Positions 44,565 to 54,060 of a DNA stretch of 64,000 bases are shown one piece after another. Every line of letters begins with the position of its first letter. The stretch's first letter is position 1. Both the position numbers and the translations under genes were made by a program. The DNA comes from Nakamurella flavida (GTDB lineage Bacteria > Actinomycetota > Actinomycetes > Mycobacteriales > Nakamurellaceae), in assembly GCF_030811475.1 (NCBI RefSeq), contig NZ_JAUSQV010000001.1:1635501-1699500 (forward strand), read 5' to 3'. The notes beneath the pieces are model-generated. The model was given only the letters and a program-made list of their open reading frames with translations. It searched no databases and was not told the DNA's origin.

Positions 44565-45440
44565 TTAGATCTTGGAGACCTGGCTGAACGACAGCTCGAC
44601 AGGCGTCTCGCGTCCGAAGATGGACACCAGGACCTTGAGCTTCTGGGCGTCGGCGTTGACCTCGTTGATCGTCGCCGGCAACGTGGCGAACGGGCCGTCC
44701 ATGACGGTGACCGATTCGCCGACCGAGTAGTCCACCTCGGTCCGGACCGGAGCGGCCGCTCCGGAGCTGGTGGCGGTCGCGGCCTTCTTCGGCGCGGCCG
44801 GGGTCAGGATCTTCACGACCTCGTCGACGGACAGCGCCGACGGTCGCTGGGCGGTGGCGCCGACGAACCCGGTGACCCCGGGGGTGTTGCGCACCGCGCT
44901 CCACGATCCGTCGGTGAGCTCCATCCGGACGAGGATGTAGCCCGGGTACACCTTGCGCTGGACCTGCTTGCGCTGCCCGTTCTTGATCTCGGTGACCTCT
45001 TCGGTCGGGACCTCGATCTGGAAGATGTGCTCCTCCATCTGGAGGGACCGGATGCGGGTCTCGAGGTTGGTCTTGACCTTGTTCTCGTACCCGGCATAGC
45101 TGTGCACGACGTACCAGTCGCCGTCGGCTCGCTTCAGCGCGGCCCGCAGCTCGGCGGCCGGGTCGATCTCGCCCTCGTCGGTCGCCGCGGCATCGCCGCT
45201 GACCGCGTCCTCGTCGGCACCGTCGGTGCTGACGTCGATGCCGGCCTCGGCCGCCGCGTGGATGGCGAGGTCGTCGGCCTGCACGGAGGTGTCCGGGTGG
45301 TCGCTGGAATCGTCGGAATCGGTGCTCACCAGCGCGGCCGCGTCGGCGGTGGCGGGGTCGGCGGAGCCGTCCAGCGTCACCTGGTCCTCATCGGGCTGTC
45401 CGCCCGGGGAATCGACATGGGTCGACACAGTTGTGCTCAC
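44565..45440 (-). CDS. nusG: Transcription termination/antitermination factor NusG
   Basis: Binds RNA polymerase and modulates pausing, termination and coupling to S10. Start uncertain: GTG 45440 has GAAGAAGG immediately upstream, GTG 45461 would add seven residues. About 291 residues, far longer than the ~180 of E. coli because of an acidic, Asp/Ser/Thr/Ala-rich N-terminal extension of about 110. The NGN domain follows ([33 protein letters not shown]), with an Ala/Lys/Thr insert before KOW ([20 protein letters not shown]). Long acidic N-termini are known in actinobacterial NusG. Confidence 0.96.
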   Translation of the reverse strand: MSTTVSTHVDSPGGQPDEDQVTLDGSADPATADAAALVSTDSDDSSDHPDTSVQADDLAIHAAAEAGIDVSTDGADEDAVSGDAAATDEGEIDPAAELRAALKRADGDWYVVHSYAGYENKVKTNLETRIRSLQMEEHIFQIEVPTEEVTEIKNGQRKQVQRKVYPGYILVRMELTDGSWSAVRNTPGVTGFVGATAQRPSALSVDEVVKILTPAAPKKAATATSSGAAAPVRTEVDYSVGESVTVMDGPFATLPATINEVNADAQKLKVLVSIFGRETPVELSFSQVSKI

Positions 45441-45541
45441 TTCCTTCTTCCGCACGGCCACCGGACGGTGGTCGTGACTCTCACTGCCTACCGGGGCAGC
45501 CTCCGGAGCCGTCCGCGACGGGCGCGGTCGGCCCGCTCCGG

Positions 45542-46000
45542 TCAGCCGAAGACGCCGAGGACTCCCTTGGCGAACAGCAGGTCGAGCAGCGCCACCAACG
45601 TCACCATGAACACCACGAAGACGATGACCACGATGGTGTAGGTGACCATCTGGTTCCGATTGGGCCAGATGACCTTGCGGAGCTCGGCCACCACCTCCCG
45701 GAGGAAACGCGCCAACCGGGCGAAGATGTTCCCCCGCGCCGGAGCCTCGCTCCCCCGCCGCTGGGTGGGGGCACCCTTGCCCTCGTCGGCCTCCGCCGGA
45801 GCGGAGCCCGCCGAACGCCGGGCAGCGGCCCGGGCCGAACCCGCAGCCACCCCGGCGCCCACGGCAGCGGTCTCCCGGTCGCCGGTGGTGCCGGTGTCAC
45901 CGTCGGGTTCGGCGGCCTCGACCGTGCGTTCGGCGTCCTCGGGCGAGGGGGTCAGGGGCGAGGAGCCCGTGCCGTCCACGTCGTCGTGATCCTTGCTCAC
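45542..46000 (-). CDS. secE: Preprotein translocase subunit SecE
   Basis: Membrane partner that clamps SecY. 152 residues from GTG 46000 ([12 protein letters not shown]). The first ~95 residues are disordered and charged; then the amphipathic clamp [20 protein letters not shown] and one membrane helix [20 protein letters not shown]. The single-helix form and a long hydrophilic N-terminus are usual for actinobacteria. tRNA-Trp precedes and nusG follows, a conserved order. Confidence 0.95.
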   Translation of the reverse strand: MSKDHDDVDGTGSSPLTPSPEDAERTVEAAEPDGDTGTTGDRETAAVGAGVAAGSARAAARRSAGSAPAEADEGKGAPTQRRGSEAPARGNIFARLARFLREVVAELRKVIWPNRNQMVTYTIVVIVFVVFMVTLVALLDLLFAKGVLGVFG

Positions 46001-46135
46001 GCCTTCGTCGTCCCTTGCTCGTCGATCCTCGGCCACCGGTGCTGGTCCGCGTACCGGCTCGCTCCGTGCTGTCCGGCAGCCCGCGGGGGCCACCGGGTAC
46101 CGCTCTGGTGTGCCGGCCGCCGAGCGACCGTCGTG

Positions 46136-46208
<73 letters not shown>

Positions 46209-46541
46209 TGGTCGATCCCGGAGGATCGTCCGACCCGTGGCACCCGACCGCGACTCTCCTCCCCCTGGGAGGAACCCGTGACCAGGAACAACAGGGCGGG
46301 GTGACGCCGCGACCGTCCGGACCTCGGATCCGGGCAAGCTGCGGCACACCCCAGCGCATCAGTGTAGGGCACTCCCCGACCCCCGGACCACCGTCGCGGA
46401 CCGGCAGCGGACCGCCGGCCTGCCGTCCGCCCGTCGACCCCGGCCCCCTCCGGTTCTCCCGATCGGGTCGCCCACGCCCCGACCCGATCCGATCCGGAGG
46501 GTGCGCGGTCGCCGCCCCGCAGGACGGGGAGGCATGCCACG
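46209..46541. other. Gap between tRNA-Trp and the aminotransferase
   Basis: About 330 bases between divergent units without a gene. A minus-strand -10-like TACACT (rc at 46361-46366), about 150 bases before tRNA-Trp, with only a weak TGGTCC -35 18 bases upstream, is a possible promoter for tRNA-Trp-secE-nusG; not called separately. Confidence 0.4.
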
Positions 46542-47807
46542 ATGTCGGGCATGAGCAGCTCGAGCAGCCCGGAGAGCACCACCCCGTCCCCGTCCCCGTC
46601 CGCGCCGCGCCGGGTCTCGGCCCGCATCGGCGGGATCGCCGAGTCGGCGACGCTGGCCGTGGACGCGAAGGCCAAGGCCCTCAAGGCAGCCGGTCGCCCG
46701 GTCATCGGCTTCGGGGCCGGGGAGCCCGACTTCCCCACGCCCGCCCCCATCGTGGCCGCCGCGGTGGCCGCGGCCGGTGACCCGGCCAACCACCGGTACA
46801 CCCCGGCGGCCGGGTTGCCCGATCTGCGGGCCGCGGTCGCGGCCAAGACCGCCCGCGACTCCGGCTACGACGTCGAGCCGTCCCAGGTGCTCATCACCAA
46901 CGGCGGCAAGCAGGCCGTCTACCAGGCCTTCGCCACCCTGCTCGACCCGGGCGACGAGGTCCTGCTGCCCGCCCCGTACTGGACGACCTACCCCGAGGCG
47001 ATCGCCCTGGCCGGTGGGGTCAGCGTGGTCGTGCCGACCGACGAGACCAGCGGGTACCTGGTGGACGTGGCCCAGCTCGAGGCCGCCCGCACCCCGCGCA
47101 CCAAGGTGCTGCTGTTCTGCTCGCCGTCCAACCCGACCGGCGCCGTGTACCCCCCCGAGCAGGTCGAGGCCATCGGCCGCTGGGCCGTCGAGCACGGCGT
47201 GTGGGTCGTCACCGACGAGATCTACGAACACCTCACGTACGGCGAGGCCCGGCACGTCTCCATGCCCGTGGTCGTCCCGGAGCTGGCGGACACCTGCGTC
47301 GTGCTGAACGGGGTGGCGAAGACCTACGCCATGACCGGCTGGCGGGTGGGCTGGATGATCGGCCCGAAGGACGTCATCACCGCTGCCGCCAACCTGCAGT
47401 CGCACCTGACGTCCAACGTCTGCAACGTCGCCCAGCGCGCCGCCCTGGAGGCGGTCAGCGGATCGCTCGACGCGGTGGCCGGCATGCGGGAGGCGTTCGA
47501 CCGTCGGCGGCGGACCATGGTCGCGATGCTCCGGGACATCCCCGGGGTCACCTGCCCCGAGCCGCAGGGGGCGTTCTACGTCTACCCGAGCATGGCCGGC
47601 CTCATCGGCAAGGACTTCGGTGGGGTCCGTCCGACCTCGTCGGCCGAGCTGGCCGCCCTGGTGCTCGAGCACGCTGAGGTCGCGGTGGTGCCCGGTGAGG
47701 CGTTCGGTACCCCGGGGTACTTCCGGCTGTCCTACGCCCTGGGCGACGACGACCTGGCCACCGGGGTGGGCCGCATGGCGCAGTTCCTGGGAACCGCACA
47801 GGACTGA
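46542..47807 (+). CDS. PLP-dependent class I/II aminotransferase (aspartate aminotransferase type)
   Basis: About 421 residues, fold type I. The substrate entrance starts [20 protein letters not shown] and [18 protein letters not shown] is handled by [35 protein letters not shown] (Asp/Tyr) and the Schiff-base lysine in [17 protein letters not shown]-terminal [12 protein letters not shown] holds the carboxylate-binding Arg. Best fits the aspartate/prephenate aminotransferase Ib subgroup; other acceptors are possible. A second ATG at 46551 would remove three residues. It is divergent from tRNA-Trp-secE and occupies the place where hadC lies in mycobacteria. Confidence 0.93.
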   Translation: MSGMSSSSSPESTTPSPSPSAPRRVSARIGGIAESATLAVDAKAKALKAAGRPVIGFGAGEPDFPTPAPIVAAAVAAAGDPANHRYTPAAGLPDLRAAVAAKTARDSGYDVEPSQVLITNGGKQAVYQAFATLLDPGDEVLLPAPYWTTYPEAIALAGGVSVVVPTDETSGYLVDVAQLEAARTPRTKVLLFCSPSNPTGAVYPPEQVEAIGRWAVEHGVWVVTDEIYEHLTYGEARHVSMPVVVPELADTCVVLNGVAKTYAMTGWRVGWMIGPKDVITAAANLQSHLTSNVCNVAQRAALEAVSGSLDAVAGMREAFDRRRRTMVAMLRDIPGVTCPEPQGAFYVYPSMAGLIGKDFGGVRPTSSAELAALVLEHAEVAVVPGEAFGTPGYFRLSYALGDDDLATGVGRMAQFLGTAQD

Positions 47808-47824
47808 CCGGCACGCGAGGTGCA

Positions 47825-47858
47825 CGGGCCCGGTGGATGGCGACATCCACCGGGCCCG
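47825..47858. terminator. Terminator after the aminotransferase gene
   Basis: A 15-bp perfect hairpin (arm CGGGCCCGGTGGATG, loop GCGA) starts 17 bases past the stop. It lies in the gap to the convergent hadB and may serve both strands. Confidence 0.9.
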
Positions 47859-47953
47859 CGGTCGTTCGTACCGCTTGCGGGCGTCGAGGCATGGAGGCAG
47901 GAGAGACGGTCGACCGGCCGCCCCGCCGGTGCGGGACGGGGGCGGGCGACGGG

Positions 47954-48391
47954 TCAGCTCAGGCGGACGACGGCGCGGGCCTTGCCCAGGACGGTCTGAC
48001 CGTCGAACTTCGCGGTGATGTCGATCCGGGCGGTGCCGGCGCCCGTGTCGACGGCGCCGACGACGGCGGTGAGATCCAGCCGAGCCCCGGTGTCGTCGTC
48101 GGGGACCACCACCGGGCGGGTGAAGCGGACCTCGAAGGACACCACCCGGGTCGGGTCGCCCACCCAGTCGGTGACGATCCGCCCGGCCTGGGCCATGGTC
48201 AGCATCCCGTGCGCGATGACGTCGGGCAGCCCGACGGCGACGGCCGTCCGGGAGTTCCAGTGGATGGGGTTGAAGTCACCGGATGCGCCGGCGTACCGGA
48301 CCAGCTGGGCACGGGTGATCGACACCGTGAGACCGGGCAGGGCATCGCCGACCGCAGGCGTCGCGGAGGACGGGGCAGGGGCGGTCATCAT
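47954..48391 (-). CDS. MaoC-like dehydratase, catalytic subunit (HadB-like)
   Basis: 145-residue hot-dog protein corresponding to mycobacterial HadB, the catalytic half of (3R)-hydroxyacyl-ACP dehydratase. The hydratase-2 motif is visible as ASGDFNPIHWNSRTAVAVGL, with the catalytic Asp/His pair in DFNPIH, followed by IAHGMLTMAQAG. Adjacent ATG codons at 48391 and 48388 overlap the preceding gene stop. Function in fatty-acid elongation is known for mycobacteria; here a general acyl dehydratase role is inferred, because this lineage need not make mycolic acids. Confidence 0.88.
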   Translation of the reverse strand: MMTAPAPSSATPAVGDALPGLTVSITRAQLVRYAGASGDFNPIHWNSRTAVAVGLPDVIAHGMLTMAQAGRIVTDWVGDPTRVVSFEVRFTRPVVVPDDDTGARLDLTAVVGAVDTGAGTARIDITAKFDGQTVLGKARAVVRLS

Positions 48392-48828
48392 GCCCCCCGG
48401 GCGACGAGAGTGGTGGTTGCGGTGCACACGCCACCCTGCGGATCGGAGATCTCCACGCGCAGGGTCAGGACGTCGTTCCCGGCGAGCACGGCCATGGCCT
48501 CGACGTGCACCGTGCACGACAGCTCGTCGCCGGCCACGATCGGGCGGTGGTGGACGAAGCGCTGATCACGGTGGACCACGCGGGAGAAATCCAGGCCCAG
48601 CTCCGGGTCGGACAGCACGGCGTCCTGTGCCCGGGCGAGGACGGCGATCGCGAAGGTCGGCGGCGCGACGACATCGGCGTGCCCGGCCTCGCGCGCGGCG
48701 TGAGGATCCCGGAACAGCGGATGCGGGTCGCCGATGGCGTCGGCGAAACGGCGGATCGCCTCACGCCCGACCTGGTACGTCTCCCCCGGAGGGAAGGCGC
48801 GGCCCAGGTAGGCGGTGTTGAGCGGCAT
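48388..48828 (-). CDS. MaoC-like dehydratase, accessory subunit (HadA-like, FAS1-type)
   Basis: 146-residue hot-dog protein with the MaoC dehydratase N-terminal domain. Sequence order: YQVGREAIRRFADAIGDPHP, DVVAPPTFAIAVLAR, VVHRDQRFVHHRPIVAGDEL. The Asp/His catalytic set of hydratase 2 is incomplete, which fits the substrate-binding partner HadA. Start chosen at ATG 48828; the upstream frame runs into rpmG. A short gap follows rpmG and its stop overlaps hadB. HadC, present in mycobacteria, is absent. Confidence 0.88.
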   Translation of the reverse strand: MPLNTAYLGRAFPPGETYQVGREAIRRFADAIGDPHPLFRDPHAAREAGHADVVAPPTFAIAVLARAQDAVLSDPELGLDFSRVVHRDQRFVHHRPIVAGDELSCTVHVEAMAVLAGNDVLTLRVEISDPQGGVCTATTTLVARGA

Positions 48829-48872
48829 CGTCGGCGGCTGCGCTGCGGTGGCGGACGGGGCCCGACCGGCGA

Positions 48873-49037
48873 CTAGCGGGTCTCGCGGTGCTTGCGGTGG
48901 ATCTTGCAGTTCGGGCAGAACTTCTTGATCTCCAGCCGATCCGGGTCGTTGCGCCGGTTCTTGCGGGTGATGTAGTTGCGGTGCTTGCACTCCTCGCAGG
49001 CGAGGGTGATCTTCGGGCGAACATCGGTGGCGGCCAC
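48873..49037 (-). CDS. rpmG: 50S ribosomal protein L33, zinc type
   Basis: 54-residue large-subunit protein with two zinc-binding CXXC motifs, [17 protein letters not shown] and [15 protein letters not shown]. Start GTG 49037 with AAAGAGG upstream; in-frame codons further up overlap tRNA-Met. The order rpmG-hadA-hadB is conserved in mycobacteria. Confidence 0.95.
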   Translation of the reverse strand: MAATDVRPKITLACEECKHRNYITRKNRRNDPDRLEIKKFCPNCKIHRKHRETR

Positions 49038-49124
49038 GGCAGCTGCCTCTTTCTCGTTGCGTGATGGAGCGCGGGAAGGTTCGAGGAGGAACGTGTCGAA
49101 CCCGTCGTACGGAAGGACGTGCGG

Positions 49125-49197
49125 TAGCGGTGGCCGGACTTGAACCGGCGACACAGCGATTATGAGCCGCTTGCTCTACCAGCTGAGCTACACCGCC
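49125..49197 (-). tRNA. tRNA-Met (CAT), elongator type
   Basis: 73-base cloverleaf, acceptor GGCGGTG with a G.U first pair, D arm GCTCAGCTGGTAGAGC, anticodon loop CTCATAA, T loop TTCAAGT. The base-paired acceptor end and anticodon stem indicate an elongator, not the initiator. Confidence 0.94.
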
Positions 49198-49276
49198 GCG
49201 GGCTCCCGGAGGACCCCATGGCAAGAGGCCCCGAGCCTGCACCGATCTCCCGGCGACGGCTCGTGGCCACTTTCCG

Positions 49277-49349
49277 AGCCCCTTTACGGAATCGAACCGT
49301 AGACCTTCTCCTTACCATGGAGACGCTCTGCCGACTGAGCTAAAGGGGC
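49277..49349 (-). tRNA. tRNA-Thr (GGT)
   Basis: 73-base cloverleaf, acceptor GCCCCTT/AAGGGGC, D arm GCTCAGTCGGCAGAGC, anticodon stem TCTCC/GGAGA with loop ATGGTAA, T loop TTCGATT. First gene of the tRNA-Thr, tRNA-Met, rpmG, hadA, hadB unit. Confidence 0.95.
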
Positions 49350-49383
49350 CTGTCACAACTCGGCACTGCCTGCTGCGGGACCG

Positions 49384-49412
49384 ATCCTACGGGCCCTGCG
49401 GCACCGATCCAA
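49384..49412 (-). promoter_or_regulatory. Candidate promoter for tRNA-Thr/tRNA-Met/rpmG unit
   Basis: Minus strand: -35 TTGGAT (49407-49412), 17-base spacer, -10 TAGGAT (49384-49389); predicted start about 28 bases before tRNA-Thr. This is the best housekeeping-type match in the window. Confidence 0.65.
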
Positions 49413-49553
49413 ACCGCCCGGGAGAGGCGGATCGATCTTCTCGGCCACATCCGGCGGGGAGATGGGAGCCATCCTCCCCGACCCCCCGTGCTGCGCGGCC
49501 TCGACGACTCTACCCCACCCGCAGGGCCCGGCCGACATCGTGCCGGGCCGCTC

Positions 49554-52088
49554 TCAGCGCATCAGGCGCAGCACGTGGGTCCGGGGCTCCGGGCCGGGGA
49601 CACGCACCGTGCGGGACTCCAGCCATGCCTCGAATCGGTCCAGGGACAGCGGCCGCGAGAGCAGGAACCCCTGGATCTGGTCGCACTCCATGGTCCGCAG
49701 CACATCGCGGGCGGCCTCCTCCTCGACGCCCTCCGCGACCACCAGCAGCCCGAGGGAATGACCCAGGTCCACGATGGCCCGGACGATGGCCAGATCCCCG
49801 AGATCGGTGTTCATGCCCTGGACGAAGGAGCGGTCGATCTTGATCTCGTCGATGGGCAGACGGCGCAGGTAGGCCAGCGACGAATAGCCCGTCCCGAAGT
49901 CGTCGACCGACAACCGGACGCCCAGGGTGGCCAGTTCCCGCAGGATCGGCAGGGAGTGCTCCGGGTGGGTCATGACACTGGACTCGGTGATCTCGAAGGT
50001 CAGCAGCGTGGGGTCGACGTCGTACCGGTCCAGCGATCGGCGCACCATGCCCAGGAAGTCCTCGGCCAGCAGGTTGCGGACCGAGAGGTTCACCGCCACG
50101 CCGATCTGCATCCCGGTGCTGCGCCACTCGGACATCTGTCGCAGCACGATGTCCAGGACGTGCTCCAGCAGGATGTCGATCGATCCGGTGGCCTCGATGG
50201 CCTCCACGAACTCCGCCGGGGACACCAGGCCGAACTCCGGGTGCATCCAGCGGACCAGCGCCTCCGCCCCGACCACCTCTCGGTCACCGAGCCGCAGCTT
50301 GGGCTGGTAGTGCACGACGATCAGCCCCTGCTCGACGGCCTGCCGGAACTGGGTGACCAGTTGGAACCGGCGTCGGTACACCTCGCCCATGCTCGGTCGG
50401 TAGACCTGCAGGGTCTCGTCGTTGGACTGCGCGGCCAGCATGGCCATCTCGGCCCGCTGCAGCAGCACGCTGGCGTCGGTGGCGGCCTCGTCACAGCTGA
50501 GATGGGCCACCCCGGCACTGGCGTTCGGGTCGACCTCGATGCCGTTGAGCGAGTAGGCGCCGCCCACGACGGCGCGCAGGCGCTGGGCCTGGGCGACCAC
50601 CTGCTCCTCGGACGCGTCGTCCAGCAGGACGGCGAAGCGATCGGCCTCGATCCTGGCCACCGGGCGGTTCGCGCCGGCCGCCTCGACCAGACGGCTGCCG
50701 GCCATCCGCAGCAGGTGCTCCCCCCGGTCGTGCCCCAGGGCGTTGTTGACCTGGGACAGGACGTCCAGCTCGACGAGCATCACCGATCCCGCCCCGTGCT
50801 CACGGCCCTCGTTCACCGCGACCATGAAGCCCAGCCGGTTGCGCAACCCGGTGATGACGTCGTGGTAGGCCGCGTTGCGCAGGGAGTCCAGCAGCCGCAG
50901 GTTGTCCAGGCTGGTGGCCACGTGACCGGCGAGGGTCTCCAGCAGGGTGAGGTCGTTGTCGCTGAACCGACCCCACCGGCTGCGCCGGTCGCGGACCTCG
51001 AGGAAGCCCCGGTCCCGGTCGCCGGAACGCAGCGGGACGACCATGACGTCCCAGGCCTGCCGCGCGGTGAGGGCGGCGACCTCGGCCGGGTCGCTGGTGC
51101 GATCGGTGGAGACCTTCGCACTGCCGTGCTGCACCGCACGGCTCAGCAGCGGGTCACCCGCGGCCACCGGCGGTTCGCTCATCGCCCCGTCCGGACCGAC
51201 GACCAGGGTGGCCGACAGGTCCGAACCGTGGTCCAGGTGCAGGGCGGCGACGCTGGCGTTGAGCTGGTCACGGACGTGCTCGAGCAGATCCCGCCAGTCG
51301 TCGTCCGAGCTGGACACCCCGATGACCCGGCGCCCGAAGCTGTACATCTTGGCCAGGTCGGCGTGCTGGCGGAGGAAGTCGAAGTAGGTCTTGTAGACGA
51401 TGACCAGGACGACGGCCAGGGCGGCGCACAGGATCGGCCCGCCGGGCGAGCGCCAGACGTTGTAGGCGACGAGGGCGAACACGACGATCGCCGTCGCCGG
51501 GATCATCGAGCGGACGACCACCCGGACGAGGGGCTCGGCCGGGCCGAGCAGCCGGTAGGTCAGACCCACCGACACGGCGGAGGCCAGCGCGGCGACCAGC
51601 ACCCCGACCGCCACCCCGAGGTAGGCCAGCGGGCTCGGCCCCTGTTCGGGCAGCGGTCCGCCGGTGATCAGCTGGGCGATCAGCCCGGCCACCGCGGTCT
51701 CCAGCAGGATCAGCGACAGGTTGAGGGAGATGTTCTGCCAGCTGTCCCGCCGACACAGGTAGACGATGGCGCCGGCCACCAGGTGGGCCACGCCGACCAG
51801 CCACACGGGCATGAGCAGCAGGCCGATGACCAGGGGCAGTTCGGACACGCTGATCAGCAGGGTCTCGCGGCGGATCTCCACCCGGAGCGGGAAGATCTCC
51901 CCCGCCAGGAAGGCCAGGCACAGGATGCTGCCGGCGACGAGCGCGGATCGGGTGTCCAGACCGGCGCCGTCCTGGGAGACCGCCCACCACAGACCGACGG
52001 AGACGACCAGCATCGCCGCGGCCACGATCGGGAAGACCGCCCGGGACGAGTGGGCCGGGCGCCGCTTCTCCGCGACGTCGACGGTCAC
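49554..52088 (-). CDS. Membrane GAF-GGDEF-EAL protein (probable cyclic-di-GMP phosphodiesterase)
   Basis: 844 residues from GTG 52088 (the frame continues upstream through tRNA-Tyr but cannot be coding there). Order: eight or so N-terminal membrane helices (about residues 15-245), a GAF-like sensor (about 265-400), a GGDEF domain (about 415-565), and an EAL domain (about 590-830). The GGDEF signature is degraded to EADRF, so cyclase activity is unlikely. EAL catalytic residues look complete: AEALVRWMHP, NLSVRNLLAEDF, TFEITESSVM, SVDDFGTGYSSLAYL, EIKIDRSFV and EGVEEEAARD. It would hydrolyse cyclic-di-GMP, with the GGDEF remnant possibly regulatory. It lies beside the YajQ gene. Confidence 0.9.
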   Translation of the reverse strand: MTVDVAEKRRPAHSSRAVFPIVAAAMLVVSVGLWWAVSQDGAGLDTRSALVAGSILCLAFLAGEIFPLRVEIRRETLLISVSELPLVIGLLLMPVWLVGVAHLVAGAIVYLCRRDSWQNISLNLSLILLETAVAGLIAQLITGGPLPEQGPSPLAYLGVAVGVLVAALASAVSVGLTYRLLGPAEPLVRVVVRSMIPATAIVVFALVAYNVWRSPGGPILCAALAVVLVIVYKTYFDFLRQHADLAKMYSFGRRVIGVSSSDDDWRDLLEHVRDQLNASVAALHLDHGSDLSATLVVGPDGAMSEPPVAAGDPLLSRAVQHGSAKVSTDRTSDPAEVAALTARQAWDVMVVPLRSGDRDRGFLEVRDRRSRWGRFSDNDLTLLETLAGHVATSLDNLRLLDSLRNAAYHDVITGLRNRLGFMVAVNEGREHGAGSVMLVELDVLSQVNNALGHDRGEHLLRMAGSRLVEAAGANRPVARIEADRFAVLLDDASEEQVVAQAQRLRAVVGGAYSLNGIEVDPNASAGVAHLSCDEAATDASVLLQRAEMAMLAAQSNDETLQVYRPSMGEVYRRRFQLVTQFRQAVEQGLIVVHYQPKLRLGDREVVGAEALVRWMHPEFGLVSPAEFVEAIEATGSIDILLEHVLDIVLRQMSEWRSTGMQIGVAVNLSVRNLLAEDFLGMVRRSLDRYDVDPTLLTFEITESSVMTHPEHSLPILRELATLGVRLSVDDFGTGYSSLAYLRRLPIDEIKIDRSFVQGMNTDLGDLAIVRAIVDLGHSLGLLVVAEGVEEEAARDVLRTMECDQIQGFLLSRPLSLDRFEAWLESRTVRVPGPEPRTHVLRLMR

Positions 52089-52354
52089 GAGCCGTCCTGC
52101 CGGCGGCGCCGATGCGCGACCGCAACGCGCGCCTGCCCCTGGGCATGAGGGGAGCGGTACACCCGAGCGTTCCGTGGCATGCACGGAGCGTAGCCCTCGG
52201 TGACCCTGCAGACCACAGCTTCCGCCGGCGTGACGACCGACCCGGCGACCGCCCGTGCCCTGGTCGGACTCGAGGACCGGACGTGCGGGGGGAGATACGC
52301 CGCACCGCCCCCCGGGTGGAACTCGATCGGAGGGCGGTGCGGGTGGAACGGCGG

Positions 52355-52436
52355 TGGCAGGTGAGGGATTCGAACCCCCGTAGGCTGTGCCGGCTGATTT
52401 ACAGTCAGCTCCCTTTGGCCGCTCGGGCAACCTGCC
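52355..52436 (-). tRNA. tRNA-Tyr (GTA)
   Basis: 82-base class II tRNA with a long variable arm: acceptor GGCAGGT/ACCTGCC, anticodon loop CTGTAAA between CTGA/TCAG, T loop TTCGAAT. CCA not encoded. Confidence 0.96.
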
Positions 52437-52495
52437 AACGCGCGCCGGGCGGCCCGGGACGGATCCCGGCGACCATCCCGTGGATGCGCTGGGCA

Positions 52496-52526
52496 AGCGT
52501 ACAAGGCCACCCGGCCCGTTTCCCAA
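52496..52526 (-). promoter_or_regulatory. Possible promoter for tRNA-Tyr
   Basis: Minus strand: -35 TTGGGA (52521-52526), 19-base spacer, -10 TACGCT (52496-52501), about 50 bases before tRNA-Tyr. Spacer is long, so low confidence. Confidence 0.3.
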
Positions 52527-52652
52527 TCGCGCCCGGCGGGCCCACGCCACCCGCGCCGTGCGCGAGGATGGGAGGTCGGACCCGGCACCGGGCACGCGCC
52601 CCCGGGCACCCTCACCTGCGGGCGCCCGGCCATCGAACAGGAAGGACCGGAC

Positions 52653-53147
52653 ATGGCTGACTCATCGTTCGACATCGTGAGCAAGGTCGAACGGCAGGAG
52701 GCGGACAACGCCCTCAACCAGGCGGCCAAGGAGTTGACCCAGCGTTTCGACTTCCGCGGGACCGACGCCTCCATCGTCTGGGCCGGTGAGGAGTCCGTGA
52801 CGATCACCGCCGGCACCGAGGAACGCTGCAAGGCGGCGATCGACGTGTTCAAGGACAAGCTGATCAAGCGCGGCATCTCCCTGCGCGCCCTGGACATCGG
52901 TGACCCGGAGCCGTCCGGGAAGACCTTCAAGGTCACCGGCACGCTCGTCCAGGGCATCGCCTCGGACAAGGCGAAGGCCATCGCGAAGAAGATCCGGGAC
53001 GAGGGCCCGAAGGGTGTCCAGGCCCAGATCCAGGGCGACCAGCTGCGGGTGTCGGGCAAGAAGCGGGACGATCTGCAGGCCGTGATGGCGCTGCTGAAGA
53101 ACGCCGAGGACCTGGACATCGCGCTGCAGTTCACGAACTACCGCTGA
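52653..53147 (+). CDS. yajQ: YajQ family nucleotide-binding protein
   Basis: 164-residue cytosolic protein of the YajQ/DUF520 family with two ferredoxin-like halves. [35 protein letters not shown] and [20 protein letters not shown] are canonical. A Xanthomonas homologue binds cyclic-di-GMP and regulates transcription; in other bacteria the role is uncertain. GGAAGGA lies ahead of ATG 52653. It is divergent from tRNA-Tyr and the EAL protein, and rarD follows 26 bases later. Confidence 0.94.
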   Translation: MADSSFDIVSKVERQEADNALNQAAKELTQRFDFRGTDASIVWAGEESVTITAGTEERCKAAIDVFKDKLIKRGISLRALDIGDPEPSGKTFKVTGTLVQGIASDKAKAIAKKIRDEGPKGVQAQIQGDQLRVSGKKRDDLQAVMALLKNAEDLDIALQFTNYR

Positions 53148-53173
53148 TCACCGGCCCGGGCCTGCGCCGTGGG

Positions 53174-54052
53174 ATGGCCTTCGGCGTCGCGGCCTACCTG
53201 ATCTGGGGGCTGTTCCCGCTCTACTGGCCGCTGCTGCACCCGGCCGGGGCCCTGGAGATCCTGGCCCACCGGATGATCTGGTCGCTCGCGGTCATGGCCG
53301 TGGTCATGACGGTGACCCGCGGCTGGCCCGCGCTGCGGGTACCCGCCCGGGTCTGGGTGCTCGTCGCGGCCGCCGCAGTGCTGATCGCCGTCAACTGGGG
53401 CGTGTACATCTGGGCGGTCAACAACGGCCGGGTGGTGGACGCCGCGCTGGGCTACTTCGTGAACCCCCTGGTCAGCGTGCTGCTGGGGGTGGCGGTCTTC
53501 CGGGAGCGCCTGCGCCCTGCGCAGTGGGTCGCGGTCGGCCTGGGAGCCGCCGCCGTCCTGGTGATCGGCGTGGCCGGCGGGTCGGTGCCCTGGGTGGCCC
53601 TGGTCCTCGCGGCCAGCTTCGGCCTGTACGGGCTGGTGAAGAAGGTGGTCCCGCTGCCCCCGGCCGCGTCGCTGACCGCGGAGGGGCTGGTGCTGTTGGT
53701 GCCGGCCCTGGGCTTCCTGGTCGTCCTGCAGGTCACCGGGGCGTCCACGCTCACCGGGAACGGCACCGGGCACGTCGTGCTCCTCGCGGGGGCGGGCCTG
53801 CTGACCTGCGTGCCGCTGCTCGCCTTCGCCACCGCGGCCCGGGCGCTCCCGCTGTCCACCCTCGGCCTGCTGCAGTACCTGACCCCGGTGGCGCAGTTCC
53901 TGCTCGGGGTGTTCTGGGCGCACGAGGCCATGTCGCCGTCCCGGTGGGTGGGGTTCGGGATGATCTGGCTGGCGCTGACCGTGCTCAGCGTGGACGGGCT
54001 GCGTCGGATACGACGGCAAGCAGCCGCCCCCACCCCCGCGCCCACGAGCTGA
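53174..54052 (+). CDS. rarD: EamA family transporter RarD
   Basis: 292-residue permease of the drug/metabolite superfamily with ten membrane helices. The N-terminus MAFGVAAYLIWGLFPLYWPL, then EILAHRMIWSLAVM, is the RarD signature; NWGVYIWAVNNGRVVDAALG and LGLLQYLTPVAQFLLGVFWA match the two EamA repeats. The natural substrate is unknown; the E. coli name refers to chloramphenicol sensitivity. Likely co-transcribed with yajQ, and closed by the hairpin at 54061-54114. Confidence 0.9.
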   Translation: MAFGVAAYLIWGLFPLYWPLLHPAGALEILAHRMIWSLAVMAVVMTVTRGWPALRVPARVWVLVAAAAVLIAVNWGVYIWAVNNGRVVDAALGYFVNPLVSVLLGVAVFRERLRPAQWVAVGLGAAAVLVIGVAGGSVPWVALVLAASFGLYGLVKKVVPLPPAASLTAEGLVLLVPALGFLVVLQVTGASTLTGNGTGHVVLLAGAGLLTCVPLLAFATAARALPLSTLGLLQYLTPVAQFLLGVFWAHEAMSPSRWVGFGMIWLALTVLSVDGLRRIRRQAAAPTPAPTS

Positions 54053-54060
54053 TCCCCGCC

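Noticed and set aside
49488-52148. 886-codon open frame antisense to the EAL protein
   Set aside because: Shadow frame; Gln/Gly/His/Asp-rich composition typical of such antisense frames in high-GC DNA.
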